A stretch of 64,000 nt of DNA from Neorhizobium sp. JUb45 (GCF_004343585.1 NZ_SLYW01000004.1:431497-495496); one strand, 5' to 3'; shown: positions 52,736 through 62,126, counted from the stretch's first letter. Program-made: numbers and translations. Notes: generated by a model from the letters alone, not told the origin.

Positions 52736-54850
52736 ATGGACAATGCATCTTCCGCCGCCGATTTCATCCAGGCGAGCCGCATTCTCAAGATCAACTCTCC
52801 GCTTGGCGAAGACCAGCTTCTGCCCGAGCGCGTCACCATTGAGGAGAGTGTCTCCTCGCTGTTTGAGATCCGCCTCGTCGCCCGCACCAAGAAGGAGCAG
52901 ATCAAGCCGGAAGAGCTGATCGGTCGTCTCCTCGATGTTTCGGTCGAAGTACAGCAGGGGGACGGCGAAGATATCCCGGCCATCCGCCGCCCGTTCAACG
53001 GCCTGGTCACCGAACTCAACGAAGGTCCTCCAATCACCCGCGGCCTGCGCTCCTATGCCATGGTGCTGCGCCCGCAGATGTGGCTGCTCACCCGTCGTTC
53101 CGACTGCCGCATCTGGATGGACAAGACGTCGATCGAGATCGCCGAAATCCTGTTCTCTGAACACGGCATCCCGGCACCCGATACATCCGGTGTCATCACA
53201 TCTCCGCCTGCGCAACATTACAGTGTCCAATTCAACGAGCGAGATTTTGACTATCTCTGCCGCCGTTTTGAAGAGGACGGCTTGTTCTACTGGTTCAGCC
53301 ACGAGGACGGCAAACACAAGCTGCATGTTGCCGATACCGCCAATGGCTGGCTCGGCCCGTCAGCCTCGGCACAGGGCGAGAAACGAGTGCGCCTGGCGCA
53401 GGGCTCGTCCGACCGTAACCATATCAACGAATGGGCCCGCCGTTTCTCCTACGTGCCGGGCCAGCGCGCCGGCGCCGACTGGAATTTTGAAACGCCGCGC
53501 ATGGTGCCGGGCACGATGACACCGTCTCTGGTGCAGATGCCGGATGCCACAAAACGCGAGCTCTACGAATACCCGGCACGTATCTCTTCGGTCGCCGAAG
53601 CCGAGCGTGCGCAAAAACTGCGCGCCCAGGCATCGGAAGCCGACCATGACCGCGTTTTCGGTGCTTCTACCAGCCGCATCATCGAAACCGGCCGCCGTTT
53701 TACGCCGTATGAAGTCGCGCATCCCGACAATGTCTACGGCGAACACGTCATCATCAAGTCGATCCAGACGGTAGTCGACCGCTCCTACGAAACCAACAGC
53801 AACGAACCGGAATACCGCAACGAGTTCGAAGCGGTGCCTTCACGGGTGCCTATGACGCCGCACCGGGAAACGAAGCGCCCGCGCATCGAAGGAACGCAGG
53901 TGGCGATCGTCGCTGGTCCCGAAGGCGAAGAAATCCATCCGGATCAGTACGGCCGCATCAAAGTCTGGTTCCCATGGGACCGCAAGGCCAAGAAGGACGG
54001 GTCGGATACTTGCTGGGTGCGTGTCGCACAGACCTGGGCGGGTGGTGGCTGGGGTGGCCAGACCATTCCGCGCATCGGCATGGAAGTGATGGTGGCCTAT
54101 GTCGATGGTGATCCCGATCGGCCGCTGGTAACGGGTGTTGTACCAAATACGGCCAATGGTGTGCCTTACGATCTGCCGGCCAACAAGACGCGTATGGTCA
54201 TGCGTTCGAATACGCACAAGGGGCAGGGCTTCAATGAAATGTCCTTCGAGGATGAAGCCGGAAAAGAGCAACTGTTCCTGCACGCCCAGAAGGACCACGA
54301 CATTCACGTTCTCAACGACACTCGAGAGCGGATTGAGCATGACCGCCATCAGCACGTGGCAAACGACAAGACTGGTTTCGTCGGTGGTGACTATGAGCAG
54401 GTTGTGACGGGCAACGTTTCTATAGCTGTCGGGCAGAACAAACTCACCGAATACCTCTTGTCGCGCACCATGAACATGTTTGGTAATTTTTCCGACTTCA
54501 TGCAGAAGATGCGAATTCCAGACCCCTTCAATTTTGCCAAGGGCAACTATCAGATGTTCATTGAAAAGAACAAATCTGAGATAGTTCATGGTGGGAGTTC
54601 GGAAATTGTCGGCGTCGCGAAGTCTACGATCGTTGGCAACCTCCTACAAACGACGGTAGGCAAGAAAATGAGCCTGATCGTTAGGGGGCGGTATGATGCG
54701 GATATCGGCCGAGTTCATAACATCAATGTTGGTCACCAGTTCAACATTCGCGTCGGCGAAAACGTTTTGATTACGATGTCTAAGGAAGGTGATGTGACGA
54801 TCAAGGCAAAGCGGATCCGTTTCCAGGCTGATCGTATTGACGAGAATTGA
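52736..54850 (+). CDS. vgrG: T6SS spike protein VgrG
   Basis: 704 residues from ATG 52736 ('cggagccgacc'). gp27-like base (about 20-380: 'FIQASRILKINSPLGEDQLLPERVTIEESVSSLFEIRLVA', 'QFNERDFDYLCRRFEEDGLFYWFSH'), OB-fold with 'DQYGRIKVWFPWD' and 'CWVRVAQTWAGGGWGGQTIPRIGMEVMVAYVDGDPDRPLVTG', the gp5-like signature (about 415-480). The long beta-helix needle runs to 'KEGDVTIKAKRIRFQADRIDEN'. The C-terminus carries no extra enzymatic domain, so effectors are delivered non-covalently. The following gene starts 5 bases after its stop. T6SS core genes are not in the window. Confidence 0.95.
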   Translation: MDNASSAADFIQASRILKINSPLGEDQLLPERVTIEESVSSLFEIRLVARTKKEQIKPEELIGRLLDVSVEVQQGDGEDIPAIRRPFNGLVTELNEGPPITRGLRSYAMVLRPQMWLLTRRSDCRIWMDKTSIEIAEILFSEHGIPAPDTSGVITSPPAQHYSVQFNERDFDYLCRRFEEDGLFYWFSHEDGKHKLHVADTANGWLGPSASAQGEKRVRLAQGSSDRNHINEWARRFSYVPGQRAGADWNFETPRMVPGTMTPSLVQMPDATKRELYEYPARISSVAEAERAQKLRAQASEADHDRVFGASTSRIIETGRRFTPYEVAHPDNVYGEHVIIKSIQTVVDRSYETNSNEPEYRNEFEAVPSRVPMTPHRETKRPRIEGTQVAIVAGPEGEEIHPDQYGRIKVWFPWDRKAKKDGSDTCWVRVAQTWAGGGWGGQTIPRIGMEVMVAYVDGDPDRPLVTGVVPNTANGVPYDLPANKTRMVMRSNTHKGQGFNEMSFEDEAGKEQLFLHAQKDHDIHVLNDTRERIEHDRHQHVANDKTGFVGGDYEQVVTGNVSIAVGQNKLTEYLLSRTMNMFGNFSDFMQKMRIPDPFNFAKGNYQMFIEKNKSEIVHGGSSEIVGVAKSTIVGNLLQTTVGKKMSLIVRGRYDADIGRVHNINVGHQFNIRVGENVLITMSKEGDVTIKAKRIRFQADRIDEN

Positions 54851-54855
54851 TCGTC

Positions 54856-56139
54856 ATGAGCGACAAAAACCAACTGCAAGCTTCTAATCTCGATTATTGG
54901 CGCGGAAATCCAAATTTCGGGCCTGTCTTACCACCGCTCTTCCGGCGTTCGTCGCGTGAAGAAGAAGCATTGCGTCAGGTGGTGCGCAAGGACCTAGAAG
55001 GGTTTTGTCCCGCACCGGCGGCGATACAGAGCGTTCGCCCGCCCTACAAACCTGGCTACGAACCGGGCTCCTACCTAAAACCCTGGCGCTTCTCTCCTTC
55101 GACCGATGGGGCGGCCGGCCCCCTGCTTGGCGAGCAAACACCGCGCGAGCATCAGAATACGATGCTGTCTTCTGACGGCTTTGCTACAGATGCATCTCAT
55201 ATAGAGACTGAGGGGAATCCCCAACAGGTTGCCAAGGAAGCTGAACAGCGGCCGGCGAACGAACTGATAAAACAAGAAGAGAAAAAAGAGGACGAGGACA
55301 AGACGCACGATCCGGAAGTGACAACTTCGGCCAAAAGCAAGGTGGAATCCGAAGAAGGGTATGAACGATCTCGGACAACATACGAGGATGGTTCCACTGA
55401 GAGAAAAAAGGGACACACTTCCACCTACAAGGAAACCGGAAAGCCAATCAGAGGCAAGTACGAAACCGGCTCGAACCTAGACAAGAAGTTTTACGATGAG
55501 TCCTACAAGGTCCTTGAGGACAAGGATGGCTTCGCTCAGGGAAAGTTGAGCGTTTTCAATGCGTCAAGCAAAGCGACGGTCGGCTACACCGGGTCGGACG
55601 ACTGGGTTGGCGGCAATGCGAACGTCACCGCGAAAGCAGGAGTGTCTGGTGCAGTAAGCTTGATCGAGGGGAATGGTACCCTTAACCAAGACGGGTTGCT
55701 CAACGCGAAAGGTGGCTTTGAGGTTGGAAAATTGGAAGGTGCCCTTGAAGCTGGCATTAAAGTCGGCACTTACAACGGCTCCCCCACCTTTGTTACCACT
55801 GGCAAGGCTGGCATAGACGCGACGCTTGGACAGATCAACGGCGGAGTCGGAGTATCCGTCACCCCTGCCCGCGCGCTAAATTTCGTCGTTCATTCCTTCA
55901 ACGGCGTAGCAGAATGGGCGGAGTGGGACACTCGACTTGATAAAGTCGGCAAGGAATGGGACTGGGGATTTTTTGTCGAAATTGGCGGAGAAGCAAGTAT
56001 TGGCGGGGCGCTTGCCGTGGAGGGAGAGATGGGTGATCTCGAGGACGGCAAAGTCGGCGCGAGACTAAAAGGCAAGGCGGCGTTTGGTCCTGGCGCTGGC
56101 ATTAAGGCTGGTTTCGGCCTGCAAACACCGGAGAAATAA
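54856..56139 (+). CDS. Candidate VgrG-associated effector of unknown class
   Basis: 427 residues from ATG 54856. N-terminal 100 residues are proline- and aromatic-rich ('DYWRGNPNFGPVLPPLF', 'RPPYKPGYEPGSYLKPWRF'), followed by a highly charged stretch (about 115-200, many E/K) and a glycine-rich beta-type C-terminus (about 215-427) made of alternating segments such as 'VGGNANVTAKAGVSGAVSLIEG', 'GKAGIDATLGQINGGVGVSV' and 'KAAFGPGAGIKAGFGLQ'. No known toxin domain recognised. Base composition is AT-richer than its neighbours. Immediately downstream of vgrG and upstream of an exported protein, the usual place of an effector/immunity pair. Confidence 0.7.
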   Translation: MSDKNQLQASNLDYWRGNPNFGPVLPPLFRRSSREEEALRQVVRKDLEGFCPAPAAIQSVRPPYKPGYEPGSYLKPWRFSPSTDGAAGPLLGEQTPREHQNTMLSSDGFATDASHIETEGNPQQVAKEAEQRPANELIKQEEKKEDEDKTHDPEVTTSAKSKVESEEGYERSRTTYEDGSTERKKGHTSTYKETGKPIRGKYETGSNLDKKFYDESYKVLEDKDGFAQGKLSVFNASSKATVGYTGSDDWVGGNANVTAKAGVSGAVSLIEGNGTLNQDGLLNAKGGFEVGKLEGALEAGIKVGTYNGSPTFVTTGKAGIDATLGQINGGVGVSVTPARALNFVVHSFNGVAEWAEWDTRLDKVGKEWDWGFFVEIGGEASIGGALAVEGEMGDLEDGKVGARLKGKAAFGPGAGIKAGFGLQTPEK

Positions 56140-56145
56140 CCTGAC

Positions 56146-57366
56146 ATGCACCAGCAATACAACAAACCTTATAAACTCGGTGAAATGTGTCGAAAGGCCG
56201 TGCTCGCATTTGCGGTTGGTGCGTCATCACTCTTTACCATTTTCATTTCCGAGGTGGCCATGGCCCAGACCTATTCGACTGAAAGAATTCTTGCGATCTC
56301 TACCGAAGAGTCGGGCAAATACACTCGGAAGAAGATTGATCTCGGCGAAACTGGTTTCAGCTTTTCGTCGATCTTGAACGACAAGATGGATATCTGGACA
56401 GAAGAGGCTCCTCAGGAGAAGGAGGGCGTTATTGCCCGAATCTACGAGCCAGAGGACCGTGACAGGCTCATGATCGAGGTCCATCGTCTCCGGTTTCCGT
56501 CTTTCGCCGATGCGCAAACTGCCGGTTACGGGTTCCTTGCTATCAATGGCTATAATCGGATCCTCCAAGATCAGGAAAAAGGCAACAGTGTTTTCGGCTT
56601 TCTCGCCGGCAGCGAGTTTAAGGAAGGCGCTGGCTACAGCCGCATGAGCCGAGTTGCCGCAATCAGTCACGGGCGTGATGTGCTCGTTATTCACGCGGCA
56701 TTCGAGTACGAGGATTATCCGGAATACGAGGATGCGTTGTCCCGCTTTTTCGGCGGGATCCGGATGGAGGACGACGGCGATGCTTTTGCGAGCCTGGGCG
56801 AGGAAAAAGCCAAAGGTGGAGAGTCTTTTCTTTATCCTAAGAACTGGGACGTCAAAAAAGTCGACAGCAGCGGTAAGCCCCAAGGTACGAGCGATTACAA
56901 CCTGTCACTTGATGGGGAGGAATATCCCAATCTGGTCGTCCACATTCGCCCGGTTGATCTGACGAAAGGTCGAGAGGTAGCTGCGGAGATGATATCCAAG
57001 TTTACCAAGCAGATCGATCAGAGTGGGCAAACGGCATTTTCAGGTGATGCAGAGATGCAAACCATCAAAAACACGTCTGGTGAAACCGTCGCGCATGCTT
57101 ACGCGCGCGCTTGGGATATGGCAGCCGGCGGACATTTCGTTTCCGAAATTTATGTCCAGAAAAATACATCGCCGTCGATCTCAGTTCTGGGACTGAATAC
57201 GTACGATGCTCGGCGAAACATCCGGTCGTTTGATGCGGAAGCCCGTCAGATGATTTTCAACGGTTGGGTGACTGGTGTGTCAGCATTCTCGGTTGCCAAG
57301 ATATCACTTGGGCAAGAACGCAGTGAAATCGAGCGACAATTTGATCTGAGGGCAGTGGGACGCTGA
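56146..57366 (+). CDS. Exported protein, candidate immunity protein
   Basis: 406 residues. Sec signal peptide 'MCRKAVLAFAVGASSLFTIFISEVAMA-Q' preceded by 13 residues if the ATG at 56146 is used; ATG 56185 is an alternative start. The mature part is two similar halves of the type 'SFADAQTAGYGFLAINGYN', 'HGRDVLVIHAAFEYEDYPEYEDALSRFFGGIRM' and 'DWDMAAGGHF'-like repeats ('AYARAWDMAAGGHFVSEIYVQ'), reminiscent of DcrB/DUF1795-like small folds. Periplasmic location and position after the unknown effector suggest it protects against a periplasm- or envelope-acting toxin; this is inference. Six bases separate it from the effector gene. Confidence 0.65.
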   Translation: MHQQYNKPYKLGEMCRKAVLAFAVGASSLFTIFISEVAMAQTYSTERILAISTEESGKYTRKKIDLGETGFSFSSILNDKMDIWTEEAPQEKEGVIARIYEPEDRDRLMIEVHRLRFPSFADAQTAGYGFLAINGYNRILQDQEKGNSVFGFLAGSEFKEGAGYSRMSRVAAISHGRDVLVIHAAFEYEDYPEYEDALSRFFGGIRMEDDGDAFASLGEEKAKGGESFLYPKNWDVKKVDSSGKPQGTSDYNLSLDGEEYPNLVVHIRPVDLTKGREVAAEMISKFTKQIDQSGQTAFSGDAEMQTIKNTSGETVAHAYARAWDMAAGGHFVSEIYVQKNTSPSISVLGLNTYDARRNIRSFDAEARQMIFNGWVTGVSAFSVAKISLGQERSEIERQFDLRAVGR

Positions 57367-57632
57367 TGTCTCCGTATTTCACGCCTTGGCAGACTGAGAG
57401 CCGGAAACGAGACTTGGGTCCTTTGGCCGGCGAACAGGCTCCAAATTGGAGGACGCCCGTGTCTTTCCTGTTTGGCCTGATCAGTTCTCGTATGTTCTTC
57501 AGACGTTTGGCCTTGCTCGCTTTTGTGGCCTCCGGTGCGTTCAACCGTTTCTTGGGCGAACCGATGCGTGAACTCGTCCTCGACTTGAAACAGCATACTT
57601 CCTGCGGATATTGTGGAGTTGCCCTATCATGA
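57366..57632 (+). CDS. Small membrane-associated protein of the T6SS cluster
   Basis: 88 residues; the ATG shares a base with the previous stop (TGATG) and its stop overlaps the next gene (ATGA). One hydrophobic stretch 'VSFLFGLISSRMFFRRLALLAFVASGAF' (about 32-59) and a closing 'CGYCG' cysteine pair. Not recognised; may be a second part of the immunity function or an adaptor. Confidence 0.5.
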   Translation: MSPYFTPWQTESRKRDLGPLAGEQAPNWRTPVSFLFGLISSRMFFRRLALLAFVASGAFNRFLGEPMRELVLDLKQHTSCGYCGVALS

Positions 57633-58072
57633 AGTACGATCTTGCAACCAATCTTCTGCCGCTTTCCCAGTCAATCGATGCCGCTGCGGATAGAAGTCAG
57701 TTTTGCCTTCATCTCATTCTGGAAGTATCGGACGCAGGTGTTCCGGTTCTTGCAGGGGTGAATCCTGCAATCGTCATTTCCGGCATCCAGTTTGGAGCAG
57801 ACACGGTCGGATGTCTGGCGATCGGGATGAACCTGGCGGCCGGGCCCGTCCTTCTGATCGGCCATGTGCCGTTTCATGCAATTGCACGCGCTTTCTCTCA
57901 GGGCGCGTTGTCTCCGGCGCATAAACCAGCGGATACGCCTCTTTCCCTCAAATGCGGACGCTCTGAACTGCGCCTGTATCCCGATGGGCGCGTGCGCATT
58001 TTGGGTGACGACATTTCCATCGAGGCACTTGGGCGGATGGGCCTCAAGGGCGCCGTTGTCGAACTCAACTGA
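57629..58072 (+). CDS. DUF3540-type T6SS cluster protein
   Basis: 147 residues from ATG 57629, overlapping the previous gene by 4 bases. The end 'LSLKCGRSELRLYPDGRVRILGDDISIEALGRMGLKGAVVELN' is a short beta-helix/needle-like segment similar to the tip of VgrG, as in DUF3540/DUF6484-like proteins that go with DUF2169 and DUF4150 genes. Possibly a spike accessory for the nuclease effector downstream. Family call is from context and pattern. Confidence 0.55.
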   Translation: MKYDLATNLLPLSQSIDAAADRSQFCLHLILEVSDAGVPVLAGVNPAIVISGIQFGADTVGCLAIGMNLAAGPVLLIGHVPFHAIARAFSQGALSPAHKPADTPLSLKCGRSELRLYPDGRVRILGDDISIEALGRMGLKGAVVELN

Positions 58073-58092
58073 GATTCTGGGAGACCTGCGCT

Positions 58093-59184
58093 ATGTGGAC
58101 GCTGGCCAACCGTACACCCTTTGCCGCCTTTTCGGGTTTTGATCGCGACAAGGAAGGGCGAAGCTTTTGGCTGGTGTGGGCGAAGGCGACCTTTCGCATG
58201 CGCTATCAGCGGACTTGTCTTTTCGAGCGCAAGCAGGTCGATCTTTTTCGCGCACCGGTCTGGCGTGAAGGTGTCGGCGTCAGCGATCTGGTCGCTGACC
58301 TTGATATCGGGCTTCCAAAGGTTCGGCCAGATATCGTCGTAACCGGCCATGCCTATCGACCGGCGACGACAGCGATTGATGAGCCCTACACGGTGTCCGC
58401 CTCCATCGGCGAGTGGTCGAAGTCCCTTTCGGTCCAGCCTGCCATGACATGGTCAGAGCGTTTGCAGCCGCAATTGCAGAGCGGCGATGATCCCGTTTTC
58501 CTTGGCTTCAGCCAGACGTTCGGCGGCACCGATCAGGCAAGCGACACGGAAGTTGCACAGGAGCATCCGGGCAACCCTCTCGGATTGGGTTACTGGAAAA
58601 CCGAGGCTGCGGCAAAAGGCAAGGCGCTGCCGCGTTTGTATGCGCAAGGTGCGGAGCCCTTGAGACAGTGGGATGGCAGTGCCGAGCCGGTTGGCTTTTG
58701 CGCCATTCCTAAATCATGGCCGCAGCGTGCGCAGCATTCCGGTACCTACGACCAGAACTGGATGCGCCGGAAATCACCGCTTCTGCCTGACGATCTTAAT
58801 GAGGATTATTGGCAGAGTGTATCGGTGGACCAGCAGCTCGACCATGCACCCTCTTCAGGCCAGATCGTTACTTTGACCAATATGCTGCCCGACGGCGGAG
58901 ATGCGTTGCTTCGACAGTTCACGACCGAACTGCCGACCCTGCAATTCGAGCTGATGACGCGTTTCAAAAGCCGCTGGCAGGAAACGCCAATGGCGCTGCA
59001 AACCATTCATCTTTTCCCTGACGACGGCTTGCTGACACTGTCCTATTGCGGTGCCATGCCGCTGATGAGCGCTGCCAATGACGTTTTGGTCGAACGCAGC
59101 GAGTTGGCATTGCGGGGGCGGTCCGGGTTCCGTGTGCGGCCTGAAGATACCGAGTGCTTCGACGGCCTCGGCATGGAGGTTTGA
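58093..59184 (+). CDS. DUF2169 T6SS effector chaperone/adaptor
   Basis: 363 residues, start ATG 58093 ('gggagacctg'). Opens 'NRTPFAAFSGFDRDKEGRSFWLVWAKATFRM' and has 'DIVVTGHAYRPA', 'GDDPVFLGFSQTFGGTD', 'ENPLGLGY'-like 'HPGNPLGLGYWKT' and 'PVGFCAIPKSWPQRAQHSGTYDQNWMRRKSPLLPDD', the hallmark of DUF2169. These proteins help load PAAR-like effectors on VgrG. Here it stands directly before such an effector: the two are separated by 2 bases. Confidence 0.9.
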   Translation: MWTLANRTPFAAFSGFDRDKEGRSFWLVWAKATFRMRYQRTCLFERKQVDLFRAPVWREGVGVSDLVADLDIGLPKVRPDIVVTGHAYRPATTAIDEPYTVSASIGEWSKSLSVQPAMTWSERLQPQLQSGDDPVFLGFSQTFGGTDQASDTEVAQEHPGNPLGLGYWKTEAAAKGKALPRLYAQGAEPLRQWDGSAEPVGFCAIPKSWPQRAQHSGTYDQNWMRRKSPLLPDDLNEDYWQSVSVDQQLDHAPSSGQIVTLTNMLPDGGDALLRQFTTELPTLQFELMTRFKSRWQETPMALQTIHLFPDDGLLTLSYCGAMPLMSAANDVLVERSELALRGRSGFRVRPEDTECFDGLGMEV

Positions 59185-59186
59185 AG

Positions 59187-60296
59187 ATGCCGAATACCGT
59201 TTCCGCCAATGGCTTCACCATCTCCCACAAGGGCACGGGTGGTTATGAGAAGAACTCGACGCCGGATGTCTGCCTGACGCCGTCCGGGCCTGTCCCGGTG
59301 CCGTATTCGATCATTTCGTTCTCGCGTGACCTGATCCGCGGCACACGCACCGTTTTCGCCGATGGCGGTCATTCGGTGGCGATCAGGGGATCAGCGCACA
59401 CGCCGGGTTATGGCGATGAGCCGGGGACCGCCAAGGGGGTGATGTCGGGTACCAACCTGCATGAATCAACGTGGATCACCTATTCACCGAACGTCTACGC
59501 GGAAGGCAAGAATATCTGCCGCCTGTCGGACAAGCTGTTCATGAACAACAAGAACTGCATTTCCGGCGCGGGCGGGCATTATGAGCCGCCTGCGGGCCTT
59601 TCGGAAGTGATGAAAGAACTCTGCAAGATTTTCTGCCAGGTTCGCGAAGAGTGGCACGATTGCAAGAAAAAGGGCGGGAATTGCCGAACACCCTCTAACA
59701 TCGCAAAGGACCGGACGACTGCTGCGCTCAACAAAGGAGACAGCGCGTTGTCCCGAGCGATCGGACGCCGTTATCCGGGCGCCATCGGCCATGCGGAAAA
59801 GGCGTTCTATTCGTCTGCCGACAAGCTCTTCGAGGGAGCAAGAAAGATTTACGACCGCGCGGGCCTGGAGCGCGCTATCAAGCGACAGGTCGACAAGCTG
59901 GTCAAACGCAAGATCGTCCAGAAGGGCGTCAAGATGGCGGGCAAGGCCTGGATGAAGCTTGTTCCCGGATTGAACATACTTTCCACCATCGTCGATGCTG
60001 CAGACCTAGCCTACACCGGTTACGAAATCTACGACATGATCAAGCAATCGGAGATGATCATGGATAAGGCCATCAAGGTTGTTCCGGATGTCGCAATTCA
60101 GGGGCCAGACGGCGATCTTATCGATGTTTACGACTACAAGTTCGACGATCCCGATACGGGCTATCAGGACAACTGGCAGGAAAAACAAAAGCAGGAAGAA
60201 GCGTATCGCAGGGCCTCGGGCCAAAACCCGAAAAAGGTGGATAACGCCACTTGCGACTGCGATAAGAAGGGCGGCCTCGTCGTCCCGTCCGCCTGA
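59187..60296 (+). CDS. PAAR-like (DUF4150) T6SS effector with VRR-NUC-type nuclease domain
   Basis: 369 residues from ATG 59187. DUF4150 PAAR-like domain at about 1-125 ('MPNTVSANGFTISHKGTGG', 'GDEPGTAKGVMSG', 'EGKNICRLSDKLFMNNKNC'), helical linker with hydrophobic segment (about 220-285). The C-terminal nuclease reads 'VPDVAIQGPDGDLIDVYDYKF' followed by 'NWQEKQKQEEAYRRASGQNPKKVDNATCDC': the PD...DxK core plus Q-x3-Y-like helix are those of PD-(D/E)xK VRR-NUC enzymes. Likely a DNA-degrading effector mounted on the VgrG tip. The next gene is a matching immunity type. Confidence 0.88.
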   Translation: MPNTVSANGFTISHKGTGGYEKNSTPDVCLTPSGPVPVPYSIISFSRDLIRGTRTVFADGGHSVAIRGSAHTPGYGDEPGTAKGVMSGTNLHESTWITYSPNVYAEGKNICRLSDKLFMNNKNCISGAGGHYEPPAGLSEVMKELCKIFCQVREEWHDCKKKGGNCRTPSNIAKDRTTAALNKGDSALSRAIGRRYPGAIGHAEKAFYSSADKLFEGARKIYDRAGLERAIKRQVDKLVKRKIVQKGVKMAGKAWMKLVPGLNILSTIVDAADLAYTGYEIYDMIKQSEMIMDKAIKVVPDVAIQGPDGDLIDVYDYKFDDPDTGYQDNWQEKQKQEEAYRRASGQNPKKVDNATCDCDKKGGLVVPSA

Positions 60297-60318
60297 CCTC
60301 AAAAATCCGGAGTTTTGA

Positions 60319-61251
60319 ATGACCGACCTACTTTCGTACAATGGTAATCCCTCTGCTGTGCCTGCCTTCAGGATCATCGCGATTGTCGAAGGCGATATTC
60401 ATGCAGAGCCGAGCCGTGGTGCATTGGCAGCGATTTACAGTCGGTTCGAGGCGGCGTTTGGAGAGAGCGCCAATGTGACCTCCTACAACTTTCCCGGCCA
60501 TACGGGGAAGATCCGTTGGACCAATCCTGAATTGATTGCGGACGGCCAGAACTATTTTCGGCGTGACAATACCGAATATGGTGAAGGTATTCGTCGCTAT
60601 GGATATGCGATTGAGGAGTTCAAGGAACCGGCGGTTCCGTATTTCTGCGTCGAACAGCGCAGTCATTTCCATTTTCTGGAAATTGATCTTCCCGAGACAG
60701 CGCCTTCGATCCCTGAGTTTGCGGATTTCGTGACGGAACAGTTGCTCAAGGTGCACCTGATAACCGGCGTAATGGGTTTTGGCTTCTTTCTGCCGCCATA
60801 TAAGAACAGTCTCGAATTCATCATGGGCGCTGCCGTCGCGCGATTTAAAGCGGCGATCGAGATTTCTCCCTCAATGGTGATGGATGGAGTGCTGCGCGAA
60901 GGTTCAGCTTATCGCTGGAAATCCGGAGAACAGGCCGGCATTGCGGATATTGGCTGGCGAACTCTGGTCGGTCAGGAGTTCTGGGATCGTCTTCCGCCGA
61001 CGGAAGACCTCAGAAGCCAACCCGATATTGCGGTCGATAAATCGGACTCCGTGTTGAGTATTACGGCGGGTTCCGAGCCCATCTGGGGAGATGTCAATAA
61101 GGGTGAGGCTATCGACTCCTACCGGGCTGTTGCGGCCTATCTTTCGCCGGTGCAAATGCCGGCTGGCTGTTTGAAGGCGTTCGCCTTCGGGGGAACCGGT
61201 GAGCCGACCCATAACGATAAGGTTGAAGCCTACCTTTCCCGTTTCGAATAA
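60319..61251 (+). CDS. TsiV/DUF3396-type immunity protein
   Basis: 310 residues, start ATG 60319 after 'ccggag'. The region 'YFCVEQRSHFHFLEIDLPET', 'VMGFGFFLPPYKNSLEFIMGAAVARFKAAIEISPSMVMDGVLREGSAYRWKSGEQAGIADIGWRTLVGQEFWDRL' is DUF3396, known as type VI immunity for VRR-NUC effectors (TsiV). This fits the nuclease gene 22 bases upstream. Cytoplasmic, no signal peptide, as expected for protection against a DNase. Confidence 0.85.
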   Translation: MTDLLSYNGNPSAVPAFRIIAIVEGDIHAEPSRGALAAIYSRFEAAFGESANVTSYNFPGHTGKIRWTNPELIADGQNYFRRDNTEYGEGIRRYGYAIEEFKEPAVPYFCVEQRSHFHFLEIDLPETAPSIPEFADFVTEQLLKVHLITGVMGFGFFLPPYKNSLEFIMGAAVARFKAAIEISPSMVMDGVLREGSAYRWKSGEQAGIADIGWRTLVGQEFWDRLPPTEDLRSQPDIAVDKSDSVLSITAGSEPIWGDVNKGEAIDSYRAVAAYLSPVQMPAGCLKAFAFGGTGEPTHNDKVEAYLSRFE

Positions 61252-61274
61252 ACATTTTCATCGGAGAATACCGC

Positions 61275-62123
61275 GTGTCCAGCCTGGTCAAAGAGACGCT
61301 GAAACAGTCACTTTCAAATTTTCCGCTTTACCTGCGCAGTTTCCATCTAGACGTCATCTACAACGACGGCATGGCCCCCGACGAAGAGCGCCGGGAAGTG
61401 CTCGAAGAAGCATTTTCCGAGCTTGAAGATGCCTTGCGTCTCGGTTTTTTCTGCTGGGAGAGATTCTCGACGCGCGAAACGGCCGAAGTCCATGTCGGCT
61501 GGAGTGATGAAGGCAATATGTCGGTGGCCGTTTCGTCTGAAGGTGTGCATCACAACGCACTTGTCGCGGCCATTCGGATCGTGGCGCGCCTTCATCACAC
61601 AAGCCGGGAAGGATATGAAGCCATGCGCACGCTTCTCGGTGAGGATGCCGATGCGCTGTCACAACCGACGAGTTTTCGTGAAAACGTCGCGTCACTGGAG
61701 ATTTCCAATGTCAAAGCTGCCGAACAAGGGGAGGCTGCGGCGACCGATGTTCTGAATTTTACCGGCGAGGGCATATCCTTCCCTGCGTTTGCCGCTCTTC
61801 GGGATGAGGTCAACGAGAACTACACCGGCGACAGGCTGATCGTCACATCAAGCGCGGGTCAGGACTTTCCCGCAGGCGATCTCGACGAAGTCGAGGATTG
61901 TTTCCTCAGTCTCTTCGGTAGTGGCGTGTTTACCTCCATCAGCAATCTCGACAGTGATATCCCGGACAACGAGGCCGAAATCTTTACACGCCAGCATAAT
62001 GGTCAGGTCGAACTTCTGTTCGGAGATTACGGCGACCAGAAATACGGGATGCTCGAATTCCTCAATGTGGTGGCCGGTGGGCGGATAGCTAATCTGAATG
62101 TCCGCAGCGAAAGCGATGGTTGA
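61275..62123 (+). CDS. Unknown acidic protein of the T6SS cluster
   Basis: 282 residues from GTG 61275 ('tcggagaat' ahead). Acidic, soluble, no signal; 'YLRSFHLDVIYNDGMAPDEERREVLEEAFSELEDALRLGFFCWERFSTRE' in the first half and 'FGDYGDQKYGMLEFLNVVAGGRIANLNV' at the end. Not recognised. Its position after an immunity gene and before the ketosynthase-like gene (3-base gap) suggests a shared role with the latter. Confidence 0.65.
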   Translation: MSSLVKETLKQSLSNFPLYLRSFHLDVIYNDGMAPDEERREVLEEAFSELEDALRLGFFCWERFSTRETAEVHVGWSDEGNMSVAVSSEGVHHNALVAAIRIVARLHHTSREGYEAMRTLLGEDADALSQPTSFRENVASLEISNVKAAEQGEAAATDVLNFTGEGISFPAFAALRDEVNENYTGDRLIVTSSAGQDFPAGDLDEVEDCFLSLFGSGVFTSISNLDSDIPDNEAEIFTRQHNGQVELLFGDYGDQKYGMLEFLNVVAGGRIANLNVRSESDG

Positions 62124-62126
62124 TCC

